Below, in pieces: positions 19,097-27,498 of a DNA stretch of 64,000 bases. The number at the start of each line of letters is the position of its first letter. Positions within the stretch are counted from its first letter, which is position 1. Position numbers and translations under genes: made by a program. The notes below the pieces were generated by a model, which was given only the letters and a program-made list of their open reading frames with translations, was not told the DNA's origin and ran no database searches. Source of the DNA: Xanthomonas hortorum (lineage in GTDB: Bacteria > Pseudomonadota > Gammaproteobacteria > Xanthomonadales > Xanthomonadaceae); the NCBI RefSeq assembly GCF_024339125.1, contig NZ_CP101417.1, positions 62,001 to 126,000 of the forward strand. The letters are read 5' to 3'.

Positions 19097-20803
19097 TCAT
19101 GGCGCTGCGACGCCAGTTTGATCGCGCTGCATCCAGTAACGATCGAACAGCCACATCAGCAGCAACGATACCCCGACCAACGGGAAAATCAGCCCGCAGA
19201 TCACCAGCAGCACCATCAGACCGCGCAACGTGCGCGGATCGACCGGTAGCGGCGGCACACCCAGCCCGCCGAGCGGGCGACGCTTCCACCACATCACCGC
19301 AGCGCTCACGCACAACAGCACGATCGCAGCGCACGCCAGCAACAAAATCAACTGATTGGCCGTGCCGTATTGCTGGCCCAGGTGCACGTTGATGCCCCAT
19401 TCCAGCGCGCGCCCTATCGGCCCGTAATCGCGATAGGTCATGTCCAGCAACACCGCACCGCTGTACTGATCCAGATGGATCACGCGCTGCCGTTGCAGGT
19501 CGGCCGGATACACCGAGGCGGTGTACACGCCAGTGGCGCCACGCGGCGGCGAGATGCTGTAGCCCGGCACGATGCCGAGCGCATCGAAGCGCGCCATCGC
19601 CGCATCCAGCCCTATCGCAGCATGACCGGGCGTAGCGACGCTGCCGGTGCCGCCGTGGGCTGCATGTTCCGACTGGCTTGGGTGTTCGGAGTGCTCCGGG
19701 TGTCCCAAGTATTGCGAGTGCGCTATGTGCGCTATGTGCTCCAGATGTTCTGCATGAGCAGGATGGAAGTTAGCCACTCTCCCCTCTGGGCGATCAGGCA
19801 CCGCTTGCGCACTACTGGCGCGCGAGCCTTGGAGCGCCCGCGCTGCTGGCGCGGGCCGGGGCGCGGAGCGGGGGTTGGAGTGCGGGTCGACCGCACGCAC
19901 CGCATCCGCCTGCGGCACACGCACCCGCCCGTCATGCAAGCCCTCATCCACCCCCACGGCTCCACGCCCAGGCACAACAGACTCCGGCACCCGCGCCTGC
20001 CGCAACGACCATGCCGGATCGGTCGTCTCGGTCAACCGCTGCTGCGACATCGGCTGCTGCACCCGCAGCCCAGCCGGATACCCGAAATCATGCCCATTGA
20101 CCCAGCGATTGACCTGCGCGCCCCACAACCACGACCACGGCATGCCGGTCAGCGCCAGGAACAGCAACACTGCGCCCACACTCGCCCCGGTAACCGCATG
20201 CAGATCGCGCCAGAACAGCCGTTGCGCCGGCTTGCCGCGCACGCTCACCACCCCGCCGCGGCGCCCGCGCGGCCACCACAGATACACACCGGTCAGCACC
20301 AGCACGATCGCCCAGCCGGCCGCCATTTCGATCAACCCGCGCGCAAACGGCCCGATCAACTCCAGGCTGTGCAGCCGACGAATCGTCCAGGCCAGGGTGC
20401 CATGCTCGGGCAGCGTGCCGAGCACGCGTGCCCGATACGGATCGACATAGACCACTTGCCGCATGCCGTGCGCATCGACCAGGCCGATCTCGGCGCTGGC
20501 ATCGGCACGACTCGGCGTGGTGTAACGGAACAAGGTGCCGCCATCGCTGCGCTGCGCCGCATCGACCAGGTGCTGCGCAGACACGCGCAGCGCGCCCACC
20601 GGCACGACCTTCAACCCGTGGTGCACGCTACGATCGATCGCGTCCTGATACAGAAACGCTGCACCGGTCAGCGCCAGCCAGATGATGAAAGGCAGCACCA
20701 GCAAGCCGGCATAGAAATGCCAGCGCCATACCGCGCGATAGAAGCGCCAGCGGCTGTCCTGACGCAGCCCGGCACCAGCACCCTGAGCAGTCGATACGCG
20801 CAT
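19097..20803 (-). CDS. PepSY-associated membrane protein with histidine-rich insert
   Basis: 568 residues. PepSY transmembrane proteins accompany TonB-dependent metal or siderophore receptors and several are thought to act as inner-membrane reductases releasing iron. Membrane helices are predicted near 31-55, 160-178, 208-224, 484-505 and 528-554, with PepSY-like periplasmic segments between. Residues about 281-345 are low complexity, followed by a cluster of 11 histidines in 347-383, often spaced HxxH, then a second PepSY-like part (about 400-460). The histidine cluster is not a usual family feature and suggests metal binding. The ATG shares one base with the TonB receptor stop (TGATG), so it is the last gene of a DUF2946-receptor-PepSY set. 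Confidence 0.85.
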   Translation of the reverse strand: MRVSTAQGAGAGLRQDSRWRFYRAVWRWHFYAGLLVLPFIIWLALTGAAFLYQDAIDRSVHHGLKVVPVGALRVSAQHLVDAAQRSDGGTLFRYTTPSRADASAEIGLVDAHGMRQVVYVDPYRARVLGTLPEHGTLAWTIRRLHSLELIGPFARGLIEMAAGWAIVLVLTGVYLWWPRGRRGGVVSVRGKPAQRLFWRDLHAVTGASVGAVLLFLALTGMPWSWLWGAQVNRWVNGHDFGYPAGLRVQQPMSQQRLTETTDPAWSLRQARVPESVVPGRGAVGVDEGLHDGRVRVPQADAVRAVDPHSNPRSAPRPAPAARALQGSRASSAQAVPDRPEGRVANFHPAHAEHLEHIAHIAHSQYLGHPEHSEHPSQSEHAAHGGTGSVATPGHAAIGLDAAMARFDALGIVPGYSISPPRGATGVYTASVYPADLQRQRVIHLDQYSGAVLLDMTYRDYGPIGRALEWGINVHLGQQYGTANQLILLLACAAIVLLCVSAAVMWWKRRPLGGLGVPPLPVDPRTLRGLMVLLVICGLIFPLVGVSLLLMWLFDRYWMQRDQTGVAAP

Positions 20804-22827
20804 CAGAAGCTCCAATCCCACGACAGCGACAACGCACGCCCATCGCCCGGCGAATAACCGGAACTTCCGGTGTCGTACCACGCGTACACATACGCACGAT
20901 CGGTCACGTTGCGCAGCTGCAGGCTGAGCGCATTGCGCGCATCCACGTTCCAGCGCGCGCCCAGATTGAGCAGCGCGTAACCACCGGTGCGGCCCAGCGT
21001 ATTGCTGCGCTCCAGATAATAATCGCCTTGCGCATTGCCCCAGGCGCTCAGCTGCACGGCAGAAGTGAGCTGCCACTCCAGCCCGGCAGTCGCCAACCAG
21101 TGCGGCACGTTTTCGATCTCCTTGCCGCGCGTGGCCGGCGCGCTCGGGTCGGGCGTGGCGATGCTCGCCTTCTGCCGCGAATACGACAGCCAGGCACGCC
21201 AGTGTTCGGCCGGCTGCAGATTCAGTTGCGCATCCCAGCCGCGCCGCAGCGTGCGCCCCACGTTGGCCACATCGCCGACACCGGCCACGCCGTTCACTCC
21301 CAGAATGGTGGCGACTTCACCGGAGGCGCGCTGTTCCCAATACGCCAGGCGCCCGTCCATTACAGCCGATGGAGCGAACTTGAACCCGGCCTCCCAGCCG
21401 TCGTTGATCGATGGACCCAGGTTGCCGGGCTGGCGACGATACGCACCGTCGCCGCTGCCGATCTGGAAGCTGCGCCCCCAGTTCGCGTACACGCTGCTTT
21501 GCCCGGCCAGCCGATAGCTGGCGCTGAACTTGGGCTGCTTGATGGTGCCGTAGTCGTAGGTGGGCGCGTAAATGCCGGCGCGCACATCGTGTAGCTGCCC
21601 ATCGACGCGGTCGATGCGATAGCCCGGCACCAGTTGCAGGCGCTCGATCGGTGTCAGCACTGCCTGCACGTAGGCACCCTGAGTGCGCAGGTCGTAATCC
21701 CAATCGCGCAATTGCGCACCGCGCACGCGCGCCACGGTGCGGTAACGCTGCGACTGGTTGTCCTGCCACTGCGCATCCACGCCGGCTTCCAGGTTGGCGC
21801 TCAGCGCGCCCCAATCCGGCTGCCAGTTGCCACGCAGCAGCAGCCCGCGATGGGTTTCGTCGGTATCGCGTTCCTGCTGCAGGCCGGCTGCGGAAAACCG
21901 CACCCAGCGTCGATTGCGATAGTCGTTCTGGTAGGCCTTCGCGCTCCACTGCGCATCGGCGCCCAGCGTGCCGTCCGCATGCAACGCGGTCTGCCGCACC
22001 TGCCGTTCGCTGCGATCGTCCTGCGCATAACCCGGCGAACTACGCGGCGCCGTACGCGCGCTGGCTGCATCCAGATAGCCCGCTTCCAGCGCATGATTGT
22101 CGTAGTAACGCGTGGTGAGCCCGGCACGGAACGCACCATCCGGGTCGGTGTAGAACCACTTGCCGGCCACGCTGCGCTTGCGCGCGTCGGCATGGTCGCG
22201 ATAGCCATCGGAATCGCGCCACGCCAGTACATAGTTCTGGCTCCATGCGCCATGTTCGAAGCCCTTGCCCAGCTGCACCTCGCGCGCACCGAAGCTGCCG
22301 CCCGTCACGCTCAAACGGCCATCGTTACCGCCGGTGCGGGTCAGCACGTCCACGCTGCCGGCAATCGCATTCAGACCGTAGCGTGCGTCGTTGGTACCGC
22401 GCACGATCTCGATCGCGCTGATGTCCTGCGGAAACACCGCATCCAGATACGGCATGCCACCGGCATTGTCGTTGCTGGGGATGCCGTCGATCAGCAGCTT
22501 CACCGCATTGATCCGTCCCTCGCCATTGAAACCACGGAACGAGAACCGCCCCGCATCGGTGCCCATGCGGAACTGGGTGACCTGCACACCCGGCGCGCGC
22601 ATCAGCAGCTCCCAGCTGTAATCCACGTGTTGATCGTGCAGCAGCTCGCCGCCGATCACATCCACCGAACTCAGCACGCGCGCCGTGTTCGGGTTGCGCT
22701 GGGTCTGGCTCACCTGCACCTTGCCCAGCGTCAACGCCGCATCCTGTGCCTGCACCTGGCAGGCAGGCCACCACACCAACGCCAACGACGGCGCATACCA
22801 CATCGTTTTCAAGAACCGCAGACGCAT
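20803..22827 (-). CDS. TonB-dependent outer-membrane receptor (metal or siderophore type)
   Basis: 674 residues: signal peptide (to about residue 27, ending QVQAQ), plug domain (about 40-165, with GFNGEGRINAVKLLIDG and EIVRGTNDARYGLNAIAG), then a 22-strand barrel ending in Phe (LSLSWDWSF), as outer-membrane barrels do. It takes up a ligand using TonB-ExbBD energy. ATG 22827 is supported by an AAGGG ribosome-binding site 7 bases upstream; the frame is open 24 codons further. The PepSY partner overlaps its stop, and a DUF2946 gene lies 171 bp upstream on the same strand, suggesting one transport system. The ligand is not determinable; iron-siderophore or copper are the likeliest given the partners. 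Confidence 0.9.
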   Translation of the reverse strand: MRLRFLKTMWYAPSLALVWWPACQVQAQDAALTLGKVQVSQTQRNPNTARVLSSVDVIGGELLHDQHVDYSWELLMRAPGVQVTQFRMGTDAGRFSFRGFNGEGRINAVKLLIDGIPSNDNAGGMPYLDAVFPQDISAIEIVRGTNDARYGLNAIAGSVDVLTRTGGNDGRLSVTGGSFGAREVQLGKGFEHGAWSQNYVLAWRDSDGYRDHADARKRSVAGKWFYTDPDGAFRAGLTTRYYDNHALEAGYLDAASARTAPRSSPGYAQDDRSERQVRQTALHADGTLGADAQWSAKAYQNDYRNRRWVRFSAAGLQQERDTDETHRGLLLRGNWQPDWGALSANLEAGVDAQWQDNQSQRYRTVARVRGAQLRDWDYDLRTQGAYVQAVLTPIERLQLVPGYRIDRVDGQLHDVRAGIYAPTYDYGTIKQPKFSASYRLAGQSSVYANWGRSFQIGSGDGAYRRQPGNLGPSINDGWEAGFKFAPSAVMDGRLAYWEQRASGEVATILGVNGVAGVGDVANVGRTLRRGWDAQLNLQPAEHWRAWLSYSRQKASIATPDPSAPATRGKEIENVPHWLATAGLEWQLTSAVQLSAWGNAQGDYYLERSNTLGRTGGYALLNLGARWNVDARNALSLQLRNVTDRAYVYAWYDTGSSGYSPGDGRALSLSWDWSF

Positions 22828-22998
22828 GACCAACCCTTCGCCGTGCCGGCACGGCAACACCGCCGTGCGCCGCGGCATAGCAGCGGGCACAGGCATCACT
22901 TCAGGAAAGCGGGCCGTCCATGCAGCGGCAGGCGGGCACGCCGGAAGACCAGGCGTGCAATCAGCACAACGCAGCGGACGCCCGCGATGGGGCCAGAC

Positions 22999-23436
22999 TC
23001 ACGCGTGCAGCGGCGGCCCACGTGCCCCGAGTGCGGCCCAGCGCACGACCGACCACGCCCGTGCATGGGTGTGCATGGGCGCCGGCGCCGACCGGAGTTG
23101 CAGCAGACACAGCACCAGCAGCGCCAGCCACGGCAGCAGGCGCGCAGCCAGCACGCAGTAATCGCAAGCTTCGCCGTGCATGCCGGCAGCGTGTTCGCCG
23201 GTTTGCGGCTTGGCTGGCGACGCAGCGCTGTCGTGATGATGCGCGGCAGTCTGCGCCGGCATGGCCTGGTGGCCTGTGTGCAACGACCCGCCTGCGTCCA
23301 ATGCCGGCCCGCTCATGCACATCGGTTCGACCGACTGCGCCTGGCTCCAACGGCTGATCAGCGGCGCCACCAGCATCAGCGCCACCGCCAGACAGGCAAG
23401 CAGGTGCAGCCAACGGTGATGACGGAACGAACGCAT
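22999..23436 (-). CDS. DUF2946-like exported or membrane protein with Cys/His-rich region
   Basis: 145 residues. It has an N-terminal hydrophobic segment (LHLLACLAVALMLVAPLI), a periplasmic stretch with MCMSG, HHH and repeated Met/His residues, then EACDYCVLAAR followed by a second membrane helix (LLPWLALLVLCLL). This layout matches the DUF2946 family, small proteins often found beside TonB receptors of the copper type; the role is unknown. The start ATG 23436 fits the signal-like segment but has no good Shine-Dalgarno sequence, and the frame is open to 23577. It is upstream of, and on the same strand as, the receptor and PepSY genes. A metal-sensing or metal-handling role is an inference from the His/Cys/Met content and neighbours. 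Confidence 0.7.
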   Translation of the reverse strand: MRSFRHHRWLHLLACLAVALMLVAPLISRWSQAQSVEPMCMSGPALDAGGSLHTGHQAMPAQTAAHHHDSAASPAKPQTGEHAAGMHGEACDYCVLAARLLPWLALLVLCLLQLRSAPAPMHTHARAWSVVRWAALGARGPPLHA

Positions 23437-23530
23437 CGCGCGAGTGTAAGCCGCCGCCTGCCGCGCGGCGATGCTTGCGGCCGGTGCGCGACCGGATGTC
23501 GCACCCTGATGTCGCATCCTTGAGTCGTCG

Positions 23531-23539
23531 CCCCCCCCC
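23531..23539. repeat. C9 homopolymer tract
   Basis: Nine consecutive C bases lie in the divergent region between the DUF2946 gene and the histidine kinase, about 95 bp upstream of the former start and 190 bp upstream of the latter. Such tracts can slip during replication. Confidence 0.7.
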
Positions 23540-23729
23540 TCGTACTGATCGTTGCTCCGCCGCAACACACCGCGCAATCTGCATCACGACATCGCAAACA
23601 AACCAAAACGCCACCCCTCCACTGTCGAGGCCGGCAGTCACAGTTCCATCCACAAGCGTGATCGCACCCACATGCCAGCCCCTGCCATGCCCTATGCTTG
23701 TCGCTCTATTCCATTCATCCTGCGCGCGC

Positions 23730-24923
23730 ATGAGCGTCTTGTTCGATCCAGCGGCTGAGCCCTTTCCCTGCGCGCCCAAACCCGCGAGCGAAGCGTTGCG
23801 CCTCCAGGCGCTGCGCAGCTACGGCATTCTCGATACGCCGCGCGAGGCGGCATTCGAAGACATCACCAAATTGGCCTCGATCATCTGCCAGACCCCGATC
23901 GCGCTGATCAGCCTGGTGGATGCCGACCGCCAATGGTTCAAGAGCGAGCGCGGCATGGGCGAGCGCGAGACGCCGCTGTTCAAGTCGATGTGCGCGCATG
24001 CGCTGCTCGACAACGACGTGCTGGTGGTGCCCGACACGCGCGAAGACATCCGCTTTGCACGCAACCCGCTGGTCACCGGCGAGGTGCCACTGCGGTTTTA
24101 TGCAGGTGCGTTGCTCAAGACCAGCGAAGGCCTGCCGCTGGGCACGGTCTGCGTGCTGGACCGGCAACCGCGTCAACTCACTGACGAACAGGTCGAAGCG
24201 CTGCGTGCACTGGCGCGCCAGACCATGGCGCAGCTGGAACTGCGCCGCGCGCTGCAGAACGCCGAAGAGTCCGACCGCTATCGCAGCCGGCTGATGGCGA
24301 TCGCCGGGCACGACCTGAAAACTCCGCTACGCACTGCGGCCTATGCCATCGACAAGATGCGCCGGCACGCCAATGTCGATTCCGTTCCCACCCTGGTCAC
24401 CGCACGCGATGCGATCGGCATGGTGGCACGCAGCCTCGACGAACTGGCCACACTGGCCGCCGCGAGCAAGAGCTCCACTCCGGATCTGCAGCCGCTGGCA
24501 CTGGAAGACGTGCTGCACGCGGTCCTCGGCGTGTGGCGGCAGCCGGCGAGCGACAAATGCCTGGCCTTGCGCCACGTGCCCACTTCGCTGCGCGTGCGCA
24601 GCCACGCCACGCTGCTGACCACGCTGATCGGCAACCTGGTCGGCAACGCGGTCAAGTACACCGAACGCGGACGCGTGCTGGTCGGCGTGCGCCGCCGCCC
24701 CGGCTATGCCGAGGTAGAAATCATCGACAGCGGCATCGGCCTGAACCTGGACCACCCCGAACAGGTGTTCCAGGCGTTTCGCCAGGCCGACCCGAACAGC
24801 GAAGGGCTGGGCATCGGTCTATGGATCGTGCACCGCACCGCCGAAACCCTGGACTGCGAGGTGGATGTGCGCCCACGCCCGGCAGGCGGCACCTGTTTCT
24901 CGGTGCGCATCCCGCTGGCCTGA
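23730..24923 (+). CDS. Cytoplasmic GAF-domain sensor histidine kinase
   Basis: 397 residues with no membrane helix. A GAF domain spans about 25-170 (typical start LQALRSYGILDTPREAAFED). The dimerisation/phosphoacceptor helix has His194 in GHDLKTPL. The ATPase domain shows the N box NLVGNAVKYT, G1 DSGIGL and G2 GLGIGLWIV. It is expected to sense a small ligand or redox/light cue through GAF and autophosphorylate. No response regulator is adjacent, so it is an orphan kinase. The start at ATG 23730 fits the domain architecture; the frame extends further upstream without family sequence. Its end faces a terminator that serves the opposite strand. Confidence 0.87.
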   Translation: MSVLFDPAAEPFPCAPKPASEALRLQALRSYGILDTPREAAFEDITKLASIICQTPIALISLVDADRQWFKSERGMGERETPLFKSMCAHALLDNDVLVVPDTREDIRFARNPLVTGEVPLRFYAGALLKTSEGLPLGTVCVLDRQPRQLTDEQVEALRALARQTMAQLELRRALQNAEESDRYRSRLMAIAGHDLKTPLRTAAYAIDKMRRHANVDSVPTLVTARDAIGMVARSLDELATLAAASKSSTPDLQPLALEDVLHAVLGVWRQPASDKCLALRHVPTSLRVRSHATLLTTLIGNLVGNAVKYTERGRVLVGVRRRPGYAEVEIIDSGIGLNLDHPEQVFQAFRQADPNSEGLGIGLWIVHRTAETLDCEVDVRPRPAGGTCFSVRIPLA

Positions 24924-24942
24924 GCGCGGTAGGGCATCGCGC

Positions 24943-24981
24943 AAAAAAAAGGCGGACCCGGGCTCCCGACCCGGATCCGCC
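24943..24981 (-). terminator. Intrinsic terminator (minus strand)
   Basis: A GGCGGA-rich stem (24951-24981, arms about 12 bp with one mismatch) is followed on the minus strand by eight T (24943-24950). It would end transcripts coming leftward from the 25386-25679 gene. Confidence 0.8.
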
Positions 24982-25385
24982 GCCAAGCACGCCAGGTCTC
25001 TCCCCAGGGACCCGGGTGCGCCAGCCGCGCCATCGCGCAGCCTCGCGCAATGGTGATGCGACAGCGCTGGCAACCTCTCGACGACACCGCCAAACAGACC
25101 GGCTATGCGATCACTGCATCGCCGGTCCTGCGCCGTCCACCCCTAGACGTCCGAAAGTGTCGCGTTATGGTTGCTATAAGGATTTACGACAGCGCAGCGC
25201 GCAACTTGATACGGGCCGATGACGCCGATCCGGCGGCCCTGACACGTGTAGGGAGAATCACTGACAGCGTGTTTTCGGGTTAGTGCGAGTCTGCGCGCAG
25301 GCTGTTGATCGCATTGAGATTTTTCGCAACCACGTACGTTGCAGTGCAGCATCCAGAGCAGTCACGCGTGCAACAGATGAGGCCG
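24982..25385. other. Region without a recognisable gene
   Basis: About 400 bp between the terminator and the small minus-strand gene. I see no ORF with a ribosome-binding site, no RNA family and no strong repeat; an AT-richer patch near 25160-25190 might be a promoter or leftover sequence. Confidence 0.45.
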
Positions 25386-25679
25386 TCAAAGCTCAGGTTC
25401 GGCCGCATCCTGCCGCGCAAACCACTCGGCCGAATGCACCTCTTCGGCTGCGACCTCCAACAGCTGACGCAGCACCGCCAGTGGAATCTGCACCTGGGTG
25501 TCGCCGGCCTGCACTGCCACCCATAACGCTTCGTCGTGCGGGTCGGCCAGTACCGTCAGCAATGCATGCTCGCGGCCGTCGACGTTGGCCGACAGCTGCA
25601 ACGACATGCCGCCGTCCTGGTCAGGCGACCACAGCCGGCTGAGAGGCGGACGCAGTGGCTCGGTCAATCGCTCGGTCAT
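25386..25679 (-). CDS. Hypothetical protein, 97 residues
   Basis: Not recognised. An acidic, soluble protein without membrane helix or cysteine. The middle (MSLQLSANVDGREHALLTVL) has an alternating beta-strand look and the C-terminal third is a predicted helix rich in Glu/Ala. ATG 25679 is chosen because the 60 codons of open frame upstream run into repeat sequence (the VH/RRKY-coding part of the palindromic element). A GAGG lies somewhat far upstream as a possible ribosome-binding site. It is followed on its strand by the terminator at 24943-24981. Transcribed toward the histidine kinase. Codon use is like the neighbours, so I think it is real. Confidence 0.6.
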   Translation of the reverse strand: MTERLTEPLRPPLSRLWSPDQDGGMSLQLSANVDGREHALLTVLADPHDEALWVAVQAGDTQVQIPLAVLRQLLEVAAEEVHSAEWFARQDAAEPEL

Positions 25680-25814
25680 CGGTTGCAGCGCCTCACAGTG
25701 GCGAACGGGGATCGCGCGCGTAGCAAACCGGAATTGGTAGACACCACGTGCGGACCGCAGTGTACGAACAGTCCCTACCAATTCCGAACACTGACGCCAG
25801 CATGATGCAGTTGC

Positions 25815-25905
25815 TACGTGAACGTACTTTCGGCGTGTCTCATGCTGGTACGCGCGCAAGCGCCCTCAGTGACCGGAGCATTCGCGTAAAACTGGCAGGC
25901 GCCGT
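25815..25905. repeat. Degenerate half-copy of the palindromic element
   Basis: About 90 bases align with the right half of the intact element (26277-26370) at roughly 80% identity by eye, including the shared CGGTACGCGCGCAAGCGCC-like stretch and the following CTCAGTGACCG block. The left half and inner palindrome are missing, so it looks like a decayed or truncated copy. Confidence 0.65.
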
Positions 25906-25926
25906 GAGCGGCGATAGTCGATGCGC

Positions 25927-26025
25927 GGTGCCGCATCCGGGAGCGGGACACGCCGCAAGTACGTCCATGTAGGCTCGGTGGCGGCATCCATGCCGCCACA
26001 CGGTCCCGCACCCGGATACGGCACC
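25927..26025. repeat. Nested palindromic element, copy 1
   Basis: Outer arms 25927-25949 and 26003-26025 are complementary at 21 of 23 positions. Inside lies a perfect palindrome 25978-25999 (10-bp arms, CC loop). Between them is a 32-base core (reverse orientation) that is identical in copy 2. Total about 99 bp. Confidence 0.85.
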
Positions 26026-26186
26026 ACGCTTCCACTCTTTGCGGCTGCTGATGGGCAAGCAATGATTTCAGGTACGCATAATGCTTGCGGGTTCCACAGT
26101 CGATTTCTGCAGTCGATGTGGTTGGCATCAATCCATCGTTTCGCCATTGAAGGTCACGATACGAAGAAGGGCTACTTAACCAGTCG

Positions 26187-26462
26187 CCGCTTTTTCTTCA
26201 GCCACCGACAATATCCGGAGGTGCTTGCGCGCGTACCGGCGTGGGACCTTACGCGGCATGGATGCCGCGTAAGAGCCTACATGGACGTACTTGCGGCGTG
26301 TCCCACGCCGGTACGCGCGCAAGCGCCCCTCAGTGACCGAAGCACTCTCACAAAACCGGTAGACGGTGGCTGAGGAATTGGCCTATGTGCGGCCGCTGAT
26401 CGGCAAGCAAGGCCTTCGCTTTTTCTTCAACCATCGACAACATCCGAAGCTACTTGCACGCA
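26187..26462. repeat. Direct repeat pair flanking the palindromic element
   Basis: A 46-base sequence beginning CGCTTTTTCTTCA occurs at 26187-26232 and again at 26417-26462 with about 7 differences. A shorter pair around CTGAT(G/C)GGCAAGCAA (about 26047 and 26396) accompanies it. The two copies bracket the intact palindromic element, as if a larger unit had been duplicated. Confidence 0.7.
26223..26324. repeat. Nested palindromic element, copy 2 (intact)
   Basis: Outer arms 26223-26247 and 26300-26324 are perfectly complementary over 25 bases. Directly inside the left arm is a perfect 26-base palindrome 26248-26273 (12-bp arms, GG loop). The remaining spacer, starting at 26274, is the core shared with copy 1. 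The whole can fold as a hairpin within a hairpin. Confidence 0.88.
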
Positions 26463-26514
26463 TGCAGCCTTCGATAGCCGCTCAACCAACGCTCATGCGG
26501 CCGTCGCCAGCCGC

Positions 26515-27498
26515 TCAGCTGGTAATGGTCTGGGTCAGCGACTCCCAGGTCGGTGGCAGCGGCCAGTTCGGCGCCTGGTTGCCATCCAGCACACGGCGCA
26601 GATCGCGCTTGTCGATCTGCGGCGCCAGCACATGCACCAGATCCAGCGCGTAATCGCGCAGCACGCGGTCGCGCGGCAGCACCGCCCAGGCGATGCAATC
26701 GGCAATGGGCGCCGGCGCTGGCCAGGCGCGCAGATCCTCGTCGTTGGCGCTGACCGCCATCTCCGCCACCAGGCCAACGCCCAGGCCGGCACGCACATAG
26801 GTCTTGATCAGGTCCGCATCCAGCGCGGTCAGCGCGATGCTCGGCTCCAGCCCGACCTGCGCAAATGCCCGCTGCAACGACGAACCTGGCCGCGTGGACG
26901 ACTCGTAACTGATCAACGGATATTGCGATAAGGCCTGCATGTCCGGCGCGGTGCGTGCCTGATCCAGCGGATGACCGCGCGGCACGATCACCAGCCGACG
27001 CCAGCGATACAGCGGCACCGCAATGCCGGCGCTCGGCTCGCCACCGGCGGTGCTGACCACCGCGATATCCGCATCGCCCTGGCTGAGCAGATCCAGCGCC
27101 GCGCTTTCGGCGGCCTGCTGCAGATGCACGCTCACCTGCGGGTAGGCGTGCTTGATCTGCGCCACCGCCGGCGGCAGCACGAAGCGCGCCTGGGTGTGGG
27201 TGGTGGTCAGGGTCAGCTGGCCCTGGCTCTCGCGGCGCTGGTTGGCCGCATAGGTGCGGATATTATTGGCTTCCGACAGCACCGAACGCGCACGCTCGAT
27301 CACCTCCACGCCCGCCGGCGTGACCGCGTCCAGGCTGCGCCCCTTGCGCACGAACAACAGAAAGCCCAGTTCGTCCTCCAGCTGTTTGAGCTGCTTGGAC
27401 AGACCGGGTTGGGTGGCATGCACACGCGCAGCGGCCAGCGTGATGTTCAGCTCGGCATCGGCGATGGCGACCAGATAACGAAGTTGGGTCAGCGTCAT
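26515..27498 (-). CDS. cysB: LysR-type regulator of cysteine biosynthesis
   Basis: 327 residues, the CysB/Cbl length. The N-terminal winged helix starts MTLTQLRYLVAIADAELNIT and includes ATQPGLSKQLKQLEDELG, close to enterobacterial CysB. The C-terminal periplasmic-binding-like domain should bind N-acetylserine or sulfur effectors; the segments TTTHTQARFVLPP and ISYESSTRPGSS are hallmarks. It activates sulfate-assimilation genes in the known family. ATG 27498 is used; upstream in-frame sequence lacks family similarity. Divergent from cysG-cysK and near cysDNC/cysJIH, consistent with the role. Its stop lies 52 bp from a repeat-rich region. Confidence 0.93.
   Translation of the reverse strand: MTLTQLRYLVAIADAELNITLAAARVHATQPGLSKQLKQLEDELGFLLFVRKGRSLDAVTPAGVEVIERARSVLSEANNIRTYAANQRRESQGQLTLTTTHTQARFVLPPAVAQIKHAYPQVSVHLQQAAESAALDLLSQGDADIAVVSTAGGEPSAGIAVPLYRWRRLVIVPRGHPLDQARTAPDMQALSQYPLISYESSTRPGSSLQRAFAQVGLEPSIALTALDADLIKTYVRAGLGVGLVAEMAVSANDEDLRAWPAPAPIADCIAWAVLPRDRVLRDYALDLVHVLAPQIDKRDLRRVLDGNQAPNWPLPPTWESLTQTITS

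Noticed and set aside
19655..19765. Tandem minisatellite within the PepSY gene
   Set aside because: The DNA repetition follows from histidine codons in a protein low-complexity region; units are too irregular for a true minisatellite. Reported as a protein feature instead.
22828..22998. Possible cobalamin or other riboswitch upstream of the TonB receptor
   Set aside because: I looked for the B12-box and a T-tract expression platform on the minus strand and found neither; the gap is short and GC-rich.
25921..26373. 150-codon frame across the palindromic repeats
   Set aside because: It simply translates the repeats (recurring RRKYVHV-like peptides) and has no support as a gene.
25815..26462. 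CRISPR-like array
   Set aside because: Repeats are palindromic, few, unequal in length and without regularly spaced unique spacers; no cas genes are in the window.
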